Assembly (NCBI GenBank): GCA_023512835.1
Contig: CM042091.1
Span: 37,524,107 to 37,588,106, forward strand
Direction: 5' to 3'
Length of the DNA stretch: 64,000 nt
Source: Taxillus chinensis
Taxonomy: Eukaryota; Streptophyta; Magnoliopsida; Santalales; Loranthaceae
Shown: piece after piece, positions 10,387-22,764 of the stretch
How the letters are laid out: every line of letters begins with the position of its first letter
Position numbering within the stretch: position 1 is the first letter of the stretch
Made by a program: the position numbers and the translations under genes
Notes under the pieces: model-generated
Database searches by the model: none
Told to the model about the DNA's origin: nothing
What the model saw: the letters and a program-made list of their open reading frames with translations, nothing else

Positions 10387-11145
10387 CTTCACTTCCTCCT
10401 GGGGCACAATCAGGCCGTGTATCACGCAAGGTTATTACGGCGGGCAGCCCATGGCATCTTATGTGGCATCAGGCCCACCACCACAATTCCCGCAGTATCA
10501 TCCACAAGGAGGAAGCTTGTACACGCCTCAGCTAAGCCAACCTCAACTAGCCCCGGTAGAATCAGACTTTTGGAAAGACTGGGCAACAAAAGTTTGATCC
10601 AATTCCTGTCACATACACAGAAGCCTATACACGATTGTTAGCAACAGGACTCACTAGTCCAATACCCCTAAAGGAACGGACTCCTCCATATTCTAACTGG
10701 TACAAAGCTGAGGCCCATTGTGCATACCATGGAGGTGCAAGTGGACATGACACCGAGAATTGTTTTGCTCTGAAAAAGAAGGTCCAACACCTAAGAGATA
10801 TTGGATGGCTAGACTTCTCCAAGATGACCAATGCTCCTAATGTGGGCACCAACCCTCTACCTGAACACTCGGGCAATGTCACCAATATAACAACTAGGTA
10901 TGGAAATCCTCCTACAAAGGTTTCTGAGATCAAGATAAGCAAGGATCAACTGTTCAATATGCTACATAAGAACGGGTTCTTGGTAACCAAAGAGGTGACT
11001 GAAACCACGAGAGGCACAGACTGGGAAAATGTTGTGTCTACCATAAATCAGCTTATGGAGATGATATTGAAGAATGCAATGAATTCCAGGAAGCTATGCA
11101 AGCTCTCATTAACTCTGGAAGGCTGGAAATCACATGCAAGTTAGA
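10387..11145 (+). pseudogene. Tat/Ogre-type gypsy gag, C-terminal part
   Basis: Readable across two frames: a Pro/Gln-rich stretch (GYYGGQPMASYV, about 10430-10580), then LLATGLTSPIPL and CAYHGGASGHDTENCFALK, the C-x2/3-H...C zinc-binding pattern characteristic of Tat-lineage gag proteins, then WLDF. A frameshift lies near 10590. The N-terminal gag and the 5' LTR of this element are absent. The start abuts a copia gag, so the two elements have been joined by recombination or deletion. Confidence 0.75.
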
Positions 11146-11544
11146 AGAACATGAGGCCTGTATGGCTTTGATGGAGCGTACAAACGCATTGGAGACGCCC
11201 AGGCCTTTAATTATCGAATATGAGGAAAAACCAAAAATCACCACATTGGCACAAGGAGTCTGATCTCTTGTCATCCAAACTCTCGCTCCATTCCCTTACA
11301 AAGATGATAAATCAGTGCCCTGGAAGTACCACTGCCAATCGGTCATTAGAGGAGACCCTACAGCCGAGAAGAAACAAGAAACGGTCGTGTCTATGGATCG
11401 GAAGAAGGCATTGAGGTCAACAAAAGCAACGGAGGAGAGTATGATCTACCTCCCGTACCTGCAATAGGTAGTAAGAACGCTCCTATCATTGACGGGGATC
11501 CCACCAAATTCCTTAAACTAATCAAGCAGAGCGAGTACAACATT

Positions 11545-12699
11545 GTGGACCAACTCAGTCGGCAGCTAGCTTGTATCTCTTTGTTGTCCTTGCTCATGGA
11601 TTCGACTCCACATAGAGAAGCCCTCATGAAGGTTTTGAGCAAGGCCTACGTTCCTTCGACCATATCCTTGGAAAATCTGAGTAGTCTCGTTAACAATATC
11701 GTGGTTGATAACTTCCTTAGTTTTGGCGAAGACGAGTTACCATCAGAGGGTATTAGGCACGTCAAAGCCTTACACATATCTGTCAAATGTAAGGATCACA
11801 TTATCTCCAGTGTGCTGATCGACAATGGGTCATCCCTAAATATCATGCCAACTCAAATCCTCAAGCAATTGCCAATAGACTCCTCTCACGTACGTCCCAC
11901 TAATATGGTTGTAAGAGCCTTTGACGGTGAAAAGCGAGAAGTAGTGGGTACGCTAGATATCCCTTTGCAAATTGGTCCAAGTGAGTTTATGGTTGAGTTC
12001 TAGGTGATGGACATCGCTCCATATTATAGCTATTTGCTTGGAAGACCATGGATTCACTCAGCAAGGGCAGTGCCATCGACACTACATCAAAAGGCTAAAT
12101 TTGTGGTAAATGGCTAACTCATCTGTGTATACGGAGAAGCGGAGCTTCTGGTTACCAAGCCTATGTCTGTTCCTTACATTGAAAACAATGAAGACATACT
12201 AGAATGCTCCTACCGTTCATTCAAAGTGGTTAATGCAGCCTATGTCCCAAACACTAGAAAGTCACTGGATACAGAAGTCTCGTTCCCAAAGGCTACAAAG
12301 ATGGTTTCCGCAGTCATGCTTAAACTGGGGCATAGGGAAGGTCAAGGTCTAGGTGCACAAGCACAAGGGATTAAGGAATCCTTAGTCATACGAAGCACTA
12401 AAGAAAGATATGGATTGGGCTACAAGCCTACCAAAGCTGACAAATCAAGGGAAGTTGCGAGAAGAAGGGAGTCCCGCTTAGCTAGACTAGAGAAGAGGCC
12501 TCTCCAAGAGCAAAGGATGACGTTCCCACCCCTTGGGGCTATATTCCAGAGCGCCGGTTTTATCCATCAAAGGAAAGAATGCACCATTGCCATGCTGAGG
12601 GCTAGCCGTGGAGAGCAAGAACAGATGGGGCGGGTATGCCAAGGACGCCCAGGGCACCAGCTGAACAATTGGAGTATTGTGGACCTCCCGGCCAAGTAA
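11545..12699 (+). pseudogene. Tat-type aspartic protease and G-patch-like segment
   Basis: The segment 11770-12000 holds a retropepsin-like core with SVLIDNGSSLNIMP, where the usual catalytic DTG/DSG has become DNG; whether this was functional is uncertain. After an in-frame stop at 12001-12003 the frame continues ([16 protein letters not shown]) to a second stop near 12115. At 12300-12450 a glycine-rich LGHREGQGLGAQAQGI motif resembles the G-patch found between protease and RT in plant Tat elements. The protease would process gag-pol. The region is broken and probably inactive. Confidence 0.7.
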
Positions 12700-12886
12700 T
12701 GATCAAAGAAGCTTTCTTTGGGGAATGTTCTGTTTTTATTATGTTTTCAAATTCCCAACAATGGTTGTAACCTTTTCGGAATATTTATAAAATAAGACTT
12801 TTGCCAAAAATGCATCTTCTTACATTGTATGACATGTGCATCATCATACTTTGTTAAACTAGTCAAACTTTTACCAACAGGTGCGA

Positions 12887-14690
12887 TCAAGTTAAAAAGG
12901 ATCTGTTAAGTAAAGAAGAAACGAGTTGCTTAAGGTTTGACCATAATCTAGATTGGGAGCAACCAGTATTTGGAGCAGAGGAAGCTGACGTCGAAGAAGA
13001 CTTTGAGCCTCCGGAGGACATCATACGCCTATTGAAAAAGGAGGATAAACTCATTGTTCCTAGCGAAGTTCCGATCGAGACTGTCAACTTTGGTACACCT
13101 CTGCGAGCCAAAAGAAGCTGCGATTAGGATCTCTAATCAATGAGGATATCAAGGGCCGATTGGTCGATCTCCTAAGAGCCTATATCAATGTTTTTGGGTG
13201 GTCTTACAAGGACATGCCGGGACTAAATACCGACATAGTGCAGCACCAGCTGCCACTAAATCCAGAATGCGCACCCGTACAACATAAGTTACGACGAATG
13301 AGACCAGCAATGATACTGAAGATCAGAGAAGAGGTTCGAAAACAATGGGATGTTGGATTCCTTAGTGTAGCTCGATACCCAAAATGGGCCGCTAACATCG
13401 TGCCCGTCCCAAAGAAGGATGGGAAGGTCCGTATGTGCGTAGACTACCGCGACCTCAACAAGGCTAGCCTAAAAGACAACTTTCTACTACCTCACATCGA
13501 CACTTTGGTAGATAACACCGCAAAACATGCCATGTTTTCTTTCATGGACGTATTCTCCAGCTACAACCAAATTCGGATGGACCCCGATTACAAAGAAAGG
13601 ACCACCTTCACAACTATCTGGGGTACCTTCTGCTACAATGTCATGCCTTTTGGACTCAAAAATGCCGGGGCAACATATCAGAGGGCCATGGTGACACTCT
13701 TCCATGATATGATGCATAAAGAAGTGGAGGTTTACGTCGATGATATGATTGCCAAGTCAGGAAAGGAGGAAGACCATGTAGAGGTATTGCATAAATTATT
13801 CAACAGATTGCGCAAATACCAGCTAAAGCTAAATCCAGCCAAGTGTACCTTCAGAGCTACATCTGGCAAACTACTGGGATTTGTTGTCAGTCAAAATGAA
13901 TAGAGATCGACCCCGACAAGGTCCAGGCCATCCAAGATATGCCTACACCAAAGACCATCAAAGAAGTTAGAGGCTTCCTGGGGCGCCTCAACTATGTTGC
14001 CTGCTTTATCTCACAGCTTACTGCAACTTGTGAGCCTATCTTCAAAGTGCTTCGCAAAAATAACCCTGAAGTTTAGAATGACGAATGTCAGGAGGCCTTT
14101 GACAAAATCAAGGAATACCTTATGAACCCACCGATTTTGGCTCCTCCAACACCTAACAAACCTTTGATTTTGTATTTGACGGTCCGAGAAACATCCATGG
14201 GTTGTGTTCTGCGACAGCTTGATAAAGCAAAGAAAAAGGAGCAAGTCATTTATTACTTGAGCAAGAAATTTACATCGTGCGAAGAGAAGTACACTCCCTT
14301 AGAAAAAGCTTGTTGCACTCTCGTCTGGGCAACACGAAGATTGAGACAGTACACCCTCTACCATACTACATGGCTCATCTCAAGACATGACCCACTCAAG
14401 TACCTGTTAGAAAGACCGGCAATGACAGGAAGGGTTGCAAAATGGCAACTGCTCTTATCCGAATATGATATCATCTATGTCCCACAGAAGGCCATCAAGG
14501 GAAGTGCCATAGCAGATTACTTGGCCGACAGGGCCTTGGAGGATTATGAGCCCATGAGCTCCAATTTTCCAGACGAATACATCAATATTGTTCAGGAGGA
14601 TCAGGAATCAAAGACATGGATCTTGTGGTTTGATGGAGCCTCAAATTTATCCGGTCATGGCATTGGGGCAGTATTAATCTCCCCAACCGG
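12887..14690 (+). pseudogene. Tat-type reverse transcriptase and RNase H
   Basis: RT is the best preserved block: an intact 247-residue frame at 13160-13903 with VPVPKKDGKVRMCVDYRDLN, the catalytic Asp in FSFMDVFSSYNQI, MPFGLKNAGATYQR and the active-site YVDDM. A one-base shift near 13900 separates it from the connection region (GFLGRLNYVA) and RNase H at 14122-14530 (QVIYYLSKKF, then GSAIADYLADR). One further stop lies near 14075. RT copies element RNA to DNA; RNase H removes the RNA. Domain order RT-RNase H-second RNase H-integrase is the Tat arrangement. Confidence 0.85.
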
Positions 14691-15192
14691 TTGACATTAT
14701 CCCATGGCCGCCAAGTTAGCCTTTCCCTGCACAAACAACATAGCAGAATATGAAGCTTGTGTCATGGGTCTCCAAGAAGCCTTAATCAAGGGAATTACAA
14801 GGCTTCAAGTCTTCGGAGATTCAGCCTTAGTAATTTATCAAGTTCATAAGGAGTGGGAAACCCAGAATCCCAAACTTATTCCCTACCAAGAGATGATATG
14901 TGATATGGCTAGACTATTTGATGAAATCTCATTTGAACATGCATCCCGGGAACATAATCGGATTCCCGATGCCTTGGCTACTTTGGCAGCCCTCCTTCGG
15001 TTGGATACAAGCTTAGAAATGCCCTCTTTTGATATTTGCGTACAAGAAGTGCCAATATACTGTATGTTGGCTAGTACGGATGCTAACACAAAGTCATGGT
15101 ATCATGATATCAAACAATATCTACTAGCAAGAGAATATCCAGTAGAAGTCTCAGAATCAGAAAAAAAGAAATATTCGGCGAACAAGTGCTAA
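14620..15192 (+). pseudogene. second (archaeal-type) RNase H of Tat element
   Basis: A second RNase H-like fold directly after the first: WILWFDGASNLSGHGIGAVLISPTG (catalytic-site Asp in FDGAS), then NNIAEYEACVMGLQEAL (Glu) and LQVFGDSALVIYQV (Asp). A stop at 14694 splits the first strand from the rest. The duplicated RNase H is a known hallmark of Tat/Ogre elements and absent from chromoviruses elsewhere in this window, which is the main reason for the lineage call. Confidence 0.85.
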
Positions 15193-16342
15193 CTACTTCT
15201 TAAATGGGCCCGTCCTTTACAAGCGCAGTTACGACATGGTGCTACTACGGTGCGTTGAGAAAGACGAAGCAGCTCAGATCCTCAATGAGGTCCACAATGG
15301 CAACTGTGGAGTTCATGTAAATGGACATGCTTTATCCCGACAGATCATGAGGATAGGCTACTATTGGGTCACTATGTAAAGGATAGTATCCATCATGTGC
15401 GCACGTGCCTTAAGTGCCAAGTTTATGGGGATCGAATCCAAGCACCCCCGTCCTACTTGCACACGATAACATCTCCATGGCCTTTCGCCATGTGGGGAAT
15501 GGACGTCATTGGAGCCATATCACCTAAGGCTTCCAACGGTCATAGATTCATCCTAGTGGCGATCGATTGCTTCACCAAATGGGTAGAAGCAGCCTCCTAC
15601 GCCCAAGTCACTCAATCAGTGGTGGTTAGGTTTCTCTGAAGCAACATTATTTTTCGTTATGGGCTTCCCGAGCAAATTATAACTGACAATGCCATCAATT
15701 TGAACAATAGAATGATGGATAATTTATGCGAAGGATTCAAAATCCGACACCGCAATTCTACCCCATATCGTCCCAAAATGAATGGAGTGGTTGAGGCAGC
15801 AAATAAAAACATCAAGAACATCATTCGCAAAATAACCGAGACATACAAGGATTGGCACGAGAAACTTCCATATGCACTGCATGCTTACAGGACTTCTGTG
15901 CGAACATCAACTGGGGCAACTCCTTTTTCCCTAGTCTATGGTATGGAAGCAGTCCTACCCATCGAGGTGGAAATCCCGTCTCTCAGAATTCTTAGGGATA
16001 CTCAGCTGGATGAAGCCGAGTGGGTCAGAGACCGTTTTGAGCAGCTGAATCTAATCAAAGGGAAACGTCTCGCCGTAGTCGGTCGAGGCCGGTTGTATCA
16101 ACAAAGGATAATGGCCAGCTTAACAAAAAAGTGAAACCCCGAACCTTCAAAGAAGGGGACTTGGTCTTGAAGAAGATCTTGCCGATACAACATGATCACC
16201 ATGGCAAGTGGACTCGAACTATGAAGGTCCCTATGTGGTAAAAAGAGCATTCTCAGGAGGGGCCTTAATCCTCACAGAAATGGACGGAGTTGAGCTGCGA
16301 AATCCTATAAACAGCGACGCTGTAAAGATGTTTTATGCCTAA
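15193..16342 (+). pseudogene. Tat-type integrase
   Basis: The HHCC zinc finger is readable at about 15290-15420 (VHNGNCGVHVNGHAL, TCLKCQ) and the core at 15480-15850: WGMDVIG, ITDNAINLN and NGVVEAANK carry the D, D and E of the catalytic triad. After it come the HAYRTSVRTSTGATPFSLVYG block and a C-terminal KEGDLVLKKI segment ending in a stop at 16340-16342. Interrupted by stops near 15377 and 15637 and a frameshift near 16130. Integrase inserts the DNA copy into the genome; this copy is inactive. Confidence 0.85.
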
Positions 16343-16756
16343 CTTCCCATTTCAAAATCCTTTACCCCCAACTGAGTCAAAACCTCATGTTTTGGTCCTT
16401 CACATGAATGGGCCAAATCTTGCCCTCACCATGGGCATATGGCAATCAAGTTTGAGTATGAGCCAACAAACGAATCTCGTGGCCCAAGAGCGGACTTGGT
16501 GAAAACCTGAAAGGGTGCCAAGGGTAAAACACAAAGCTCAATAAAAAGAAAGAAAGGCAGACTTGGTGAAAACCCGAAAGGGCGCCAAGGGTAAAATACA
16601 AGGCCAACAAAAAGTACAACGACATCAGGATCCCCGATCTTATAAGAGAACCAAGGTGGAGTACAACTCTTGAACTCCCCAAGCAGACAGTCGCGGGAAT
16701 ATCGTCACACTACTTCAAACCAGTAAGTCGTTACCCAGGCAGCGGTTTTAAGTACG
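16343..16756 (+). repeat. Tat 3' non-coding region with 67-bp duplication
   Basis: Non-coding stretch after integrase. It holds two tandem units about 67 bp apart (from about 16489 and 16556), both containing acttggtgaaaacc-gaaagg and gccaagggtaaaa. Such repeats before the 3' LTR are usual in Tat elements. No clear Tat LTR follows. Confidence 0.55.
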
Positions 16757-17263
16757 TTAAGTACTGGAAAACACATGGACGTCATCTAAGGGTGATGTAA
16801 CATGTTTCGACGATACATTCAAAGAACAGATCGTGAGTCTAGTATAGGCGTGATTGAAGGTTGAGCATAGCAAACGGTCATCCACGCAGAAGCAGATTGT
16901 GTTATACAGAGTCTTACTGTGAGTAAATTCTAGAGCAATACTATTTTGTATTTGCATTGAATAGAAGAGAGAGTTGATCCTATTGTAACAAGGGCTGGAC
17001 CCTACTGTATTAAAGGAGAATAGTGGATTAGACTCGGTGTAGGTACACCCTCACCACCGTGGAATAGATCACATTGATTGAACCACGTATATTGTGTGTC
17101 TTTGTCTTTTCTTTCTCTTACATGCTTGCTTGTGACTGATATTGCATGAGACATTAAAATATCACCCAAACGAAGACCACATCTATTAAAGTGAACTCTC
17201 CAAAGTATTCTAATCATAAAACTTAAGGAAAAGTTTTATAGTATATAGATTCACCCCCCTCTC
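16757..17263 (+). repeat. copia LTR 3'-end fragment (third copia family)
   Basis: Holds the sequence grammar of a copia LTR end: gtggattagactcgg, caccgtggaatagatcacattgattgaaccacg and attcacccccctct. No primer site follows; it runs straight into minus-strand gag of element A. The left boundary is uncertain. Confidence 0.45.
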
Positions 17264-18979
17264 TGTATACAAACACTTATATAAAGATAACTGTGCTTGG
17301 AACCTAGGAATAACAGTTTAGGAATGAAATCCGAGGGACACTCAGTAGCTTGTGTGGAGGTAGATGGTTCGGAGCCAAGGCCAGGTTTAACTCGAATGTC
17401 GTCTGGATCAGTTCTAAACGTAGAAGCTATTTCCCTCGATTTTAGCCACTTACGATTTATTTCCTTTTCCTTTTCAAGTTCATTCTCGAGTCTTTTAAGA
17501 TTAACTATTAGGCCATTTAGGTTGGTATTTAGCAAATGATTTTCAGCTCTTAGATCGTGATACCAAGCCTCTTTACTCCTAAAGTCAGCTATGTCTTTTT
17601 CAAGTCTTGCAATAGTAAATTCAAGACATTTAGCCTGACCATCCATATCTTTGTACATTTGAGTAATTATTAGTCTCTCATTCTTTTCATGGTCACGTTC
17701 AGCAGTAAGAGATTCTAATTTACTCATGAGCTCAGAGATAGAAGGTACCTCAGTATTTGCCATGAGGCAGACGTTTGGCTTCGCCGTTGGCTCATCATCA
17801 GAGGATTCCTCTACTTCTCTCGAGCCACTGACGTACTTTGTGATGAATGCCTTCCTCTTGTTCTAGCTATTTTTTGAGGTGGAGCGTCAGGGTTTAACCT
17901 TGTCACTTTTATCGGCTGTCTTTGATTTGTATTTACAATCCTTGGCCCAGTGACCGTGTTTCCTACAGTTGTAGCAGTCTTGGGAACTAGACTCCGATCT
18001 CTCCTTCCTTCTGGATGATGATGAGGAGCCTCTTCTGAATCCTTTTCTGTTTTTCTGCTGGAATCGCTCGAAGGATTTGACCAGAAGAGCTATTTCTTCT
18101 TCAATGTCCGAGTCAGAGTTCTCTGACTCTTTCATAGCATCATCCCGCTGTATGCTGAGACATTTCGTAGCTTTAAAAGCTAGCCTCTTTTCTTTCCGAG
18201 CTATTTTCTTATCTCGGTCAGAGTATTTGAACCTGACCTCGTGAGTCCGTGAGGGGAGCATACTGCTAGTTCTTGTCCGCTTGCTTCTGGAGCTATTTGG
18301 AGTAGTGGCGATCCGGCAAGGAGCGGAAAAACTTGTCATTGATTTGTAATTGAGTGTAGTGCTCATTGACAGTTTTCAGCTCAAGAATGAGCTTGCCGAA
18401 TCTCCGATAGATGCTTTCGAGGGATTTGCCAGGTTTATGATTGAAGCTCTTAAAGTTCTGTCTGAGAGCATAGATGATGTTCTGCATTTGAGACTGACTT
18501 CCTTCATAAAGGATTGTCAGTTTATCCCAGACAGCTTTCGCTATCGTGCAGCCCTGGACGTCCGTGAAAGCTTCGACTTCCAAAGATGATGTTACATATG
18601 CCAGAGCCTTTTTACTAGAATACTGTCAGGCTCTTTCCTCGTTGTTGAGTTCAGCATCAATCTTTGGCCTTCTAACTCCATTTTTTGTGATAGTCATCGG
18701 AATAGGCAACTCCTGATAAAAATAGGGCCATATGAGATGATCATGACATATCATGAACATTCTCATGCGAGCTTTCCACTGGGAGAAAAGCTCAAGTGTG
18801 GACTTTGGCGGTTTAGTCAGAGTGAAACCAAAACTCCATTGTTAAGGAGCAGCGGGAGCAGCGGGTTGAGCACTTGTGCTTGGATCAACATTTTCGCTAC
18901 TACTGCGGTTAGGGAGGGGCTCTTGTGCACCTCCGGAGTTAAGGCAAGCGTTGAACAACATGCTGCATTCTTCGGCCAT
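17264..18979 (-). pseudogene. Sirevirus-type copia gag (element A)
   Basis: Starts at the ATG at 18979 (MAEECSMLFNACL), about 40 bases inside the primer site. Readable in order: N-terminal WKARMRMFMICHDHLIW-type block, UBN2 gag core (AVWDKLTILYEG, SLESIYRRFGKLI; 18583-18293), zinc knuckle CYNCRKHGHWAKDC (CX2CX4HX4C, near 17950), and a coiled-coil-prone Glu/Lys/Leu-rich segment starting MANTEVPSISELMSKLES (17763-17300). Stops and frameshifts near 18640 and 18300 break it. It would form the particle capsid and bind RNA. The pol that should follow is missing; the 3' end joins a copia LTR scrap. Confidence 0.85.
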
Positions 18980-19021
18980 TGTTGAGAGAGAGAAAGAGTG
19001 GGATCTCTACTTTAGCAGGTA

Positions 19022-19041
19022 GAACTTGCTCTGATACCACT
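19022..19041 (-). other. primer binding site, tRNA-iMet type (element A)
   Basis: Minus-strand AGTGGTATCAGAGCAAGTTC immediately inside the LTR end GGGACCAACA. It establishes 19042-20473 as the 5' LTR of a minus-strand copia. Confidence 0.9.
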
Positions 19042-19358
19042 TGTTGGTCCCTGGGAGCCTAGAGGAGGATGAATAGGCTCTAATCGAAAACTTTTCTCTC
19101 GTATCTGGCACAACACTTATTTAGTTAAAAGATATAATCAATGCGGAAGCTAACCAGATAGTGGAAGTATTTTATTTTATTATCAAGAGATAATTACAAC
19201 AAAATATAGCATATTAAAGCTAATGAAGCTTTTCAATCTACTAAACAATTCTCTTACACTCTGTTTACAATTACTCACACACTAGCCAATATGATCTCTA
19301 TAAGCTCTTGTACATGTATGAGCATTCGCTCTTTCACACACATATAAATATACAAGTG

Positions 19359-19397
<39 letters not shown>

Positions 19398-20473
19398 CCA
19401 TCGGGTAAAAACATCTTTGGAACTTGTTTTTCCAAGCAACGTGCAACATTGATTGTTCCTCGGAAATCTCTCTGCCTTGACTGCTGCGGATGTGGAGCTC
19501 AAGATCTTGGGTCTTTAAAACATAAGTGTCTTTGCGAGTTCCCAAGTGCAGTTAAAGTTATGTCCACATATCCGTGTGATCCACGTGTAAGATGATTTAG
19601 GTTTTCAACGAGTTTGTCTTACATCGGGACACATCGAGCTGATGACTTTGAATGCGAAGTTGATAAGTTGAAGCAGCACCTTCTTAATCCGTCGTAAAGT
19701 TCCTGACTCTGTGTTAATGAAGCTCAGATCCTTACTCCGTGTCAGTAGTTGCTTACTCCATGTCAGTTTGATACTGGAATCCTTATTCCGTGTCAGTGCT
19801 TCCTTACTCCGAATGAACGAGAAATCCGGAGAGCTTACTCCATGTCAGTGCTTCCTTACTCCGTACGAGTTCCTTACTCTACATGAGTTGAAAGGTCTGG
19901 ATGGCTTACTCCGTATCAGTGCATCCTTTCTCCGCGTGAGTAAAAGTTTCGGATTGCTTACTCCACATCTATTTTCCTTACTCTGTGCAAATAAAGGACT
20001 TGGGTCCTTATTCCACACAAGTCATTCCTTACTCCGCATGTATGGAAGACTTGGATTTCTTACTCTGTGTCTTCTTGTCCTTAGTCCACTTGAGTGGAAG
20101 ACTTAGCTTTTTATTTCACAATAACTGTCTCTTACTCCGTGCTAAATGTAGACTAGGATTCTTATTCCGCATCTGTTTGACTTAGTCCATTAAGGTGTTA
20201 GACGCAGATTCCTTAATCCATAGCTTTAAGCATTTGGTCCGCATGAGTGATCCTTATTCTGTATGAAGACTTGGTTATTTACCAAGTGTTTGACGACACT
20301 CACGATGATCTGGATCAGGATTATGTATCCAGTCCTTTAGCTTTTCTCTCACGAGTGAATGTCTAGATTAAGATCATATCTTCTGCAACGACTTAAGAAT
20401 AAACATGCAATGTCATAAATCAAATTATATAGGATTTTATTCACATTATCCAAATTTTGGGCTTGATCCAACA
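19042..20473 (-). repeat. Sirevirus-type copia 5' LTR (element A, 1432 bp)
   Basis: Plus orientation TGTTGGTCCCTGGGAGCC ... GGGCTTGATCCAACA, perfect TG...CA ends. Same family as 3603-4760 and 21194-22555. The segment 19690-20270 consists mainly of degenerate ccttactccgtgtcag-type units. It includes an AT microsatellite at 19362-19396. Confidence 0.9.
19362..19396 (+). repeat. (TA)n microsatellite
   Basis: About 17 TA units in the copia LTR; the sister LTR at 3920-3975 has only a short TA run. Confidence 0.9.
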
Positions 20474-21193
20474 TACATCATATGTCGAGTGGACTGACGA
20501 CCTATGATTGCCCTTTTTGGTTTCATGTGAGCACATGTGACCGACAGGGCATTAAAAAGTATCTGCACAGCTAATACAAACATATCCCATGAAGAAATAG
20601 TGAGCGAGCCCGTGGATAAGCCAATCAGCGAAGGTCAAAGGTCGATATGGTCAAAGGTTAGTGGTGGCTCGGATCTGGATCAATGGAAGGCTATTCCGGA
20701 TGATTGAAGCTTAATCTAGATCAATGGAAGGCTCGGATCCTTACTCCGTATCAGTGGAAGCTTAGTCCGGATCAATGGAAGGTTCGGAACCTTACTCTGT
20801 GTCAATGGAAGCTTAGTCCGGATCAATGGAAGGTTCGAGATCCTTACTCCATGTCGAGTGGAAGCTTAGTCCTGGATAAATGAAGGCTTGGATCCTTACT
20901 CCGTGTCAGTAGAAGCTTAGTCTGGATCAATGGAAGGCTCGGATCCTTACTCCGTGTCAGTGGAAGCTTAGTCCGGACTAGTGATGTCTCGGCTTCTTAC
21001 TCCGTGTCAGTAAAAGCTTAGTCCGGACTAGTGATGTCCCAGATTTGACCATGATGCTCCGGATGTGACCATTTTTGTTAACTTTTAATTACCTTTTTAC
21101 CCCTACTCCAAATGCCAAAATGGACGAACTTTGAAGGATTGTTTGGGAAGTCCCGTATTCGCCTAAATAGGCATTTTGGAGAATATCACATGA
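20474..21193 (+). repeat. minisatellite and LTR-like spacer between copia elements A and B
   Basis: About 20655-21046 is a tandem array of some 6-7 units of about 54 bp (ggatcaatggaaggctcgg, ccttactccgtgtcag, tggaagcttagtcc). The core motif is the one that fills the A/B LTRs, so this is probably a relic of a related LTR. 21060-21193 has no recognisable feature; it continues after element B (30803-30865) and after the CACTA element (35234 on), showing that both inserted into this same sequence 60 bp apart. Confidence 0.65.
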
Positions 21194-22555
21194 TGTTGGT
21201 CCCTGGGAGCCTAGAGGGGGGTGAATAGGCTCTTATGAAAAAATCTTTTCTTACTCTTTGGCATTACACTTATCTAGTTAAGAGATAGAATCAATGCGGA
21301 AGATGACCAAATAGTGGAAGTATTTTGCTTTATTATCAACGGATAAGTACAACAAAATAGAAGGAGATTAAAGCTTGTAAAGCCTTTAGATCTACTACAA
21401 GACTCTCTTAAACTCTGTTTACAAAATGACTCACACACTAGCCTCTATGATCTCAATAGCTCTAGTACACACTTATTTCAAACTCACGAACGATCAACAC
21501 CTTCAACACATTTTTGAATGTACAGGTGTTACAATATATATAGAAACATCCTTGAGAGACAATCTTGGAACTTGTTCTTTCGGACTATGTGCAGCATTGA
21601 CTGTTCCTCGGAATTCTCTCTGCCTTGAATGCTGCGGATGTGGAGCTTAAGGTCTTGGGTTTGTAAAGCATAAGTGCCTTTGTGAGTTCCCAAGTTTAGT
21701 TAAAGTTGTGTCCACATATCCGGGAAATCCACGTGTAAGATTCTTTAGGTTCTCAACGAGTTTGTCTTACACCGGGACTTAACGAGTTGATGACTTTAAA
21801 TGTGAAGAGATAAGTTGAATCAGCGTCTTCCAAATCCGGTGTAAGTTTCCTTACTCAATGTTAACTAAGCTCGGATCCTTACTCCGTGTCAGTGATTGCT
21901 TACTCCGTATCAATTCAATACTAGAATCCTTATTCCGTGTCAGCGCTTCCTTACTCCATATGAATGAGAAGGTCTGAGTGCTTACTCCGCATCAGCGCTT
22001 TCTTACTCCGCGAGAGTTCCTTACTCCGCATGACTTAAAAGATCGGATGGCTTACTCCGTATCAGCACATCCTTACTCCACATGAGTAACAGGTTCGGAT
22101 TCCTTACTCCGCATGTATAGAAGACTTGGATGTCTTACTCCGTGTCTTCTTTTCCTTAGTCCGCTTGAGTGGAAGACTTAGCCTTTTACTTCGTGATAAC
22201 TATGTCTTACTCCATGCGACTTGTAGGCTAGGATTCTTACTCCGTATCTATTTGAGTTAGTCCGTTTCAAGTGTTAGGCGCAGATCCCTTAGTCCGTAGC
22301 TTTAAGGGATAAGTCCGCACGAATGATCCTTATTCCATATGAAGCAGAGACTTGGTTATATACCAAGTGTTTGACGACACTCACTCTCGTCCGGATCAGG
22401 ATTATATATCTTGTCTTGTAGCTTTGTTCTTGCGAGTGTAGGTTCGGATTAAGTTCATATCTTCTGCAATAACTTAAGATGAAAGCAACCAAAGTTTGAA
22501 ATCAAATTATATGGGGTTTTATCAGCATCATCCAAATTTTGGGCTTGATCCAACA
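21194..22555 (-). repeat. copia element B 3' LTR (1362 bp)
   Basis: Plus orientation TGTTGGTCCCTGGG ... TTGATCCAACA, followed by aatctcccccaatt, the complement of the purine tract ttgggggagatt. Contains the ttactccg repeats typical of the family. Confidence 0.9.
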
Positions 22556-22764
22556 ATCTCCCCCAATTATGGATATGCCAAAACCCTTTGTAATCTGATC
22601 TGGTAAGCAACGCAAAAAGATAGCATACAGAATAGAAATAACTTCTATTTCCATTAAGCAACAACAAATTACAATTTAGTCTTTATATAAAATTTTCTAT
22701 AAGGTACATGAGGCTTACTATACTTGAAGATTATCGTTGCTACTTTCTCCCTCAACTCCATTGT

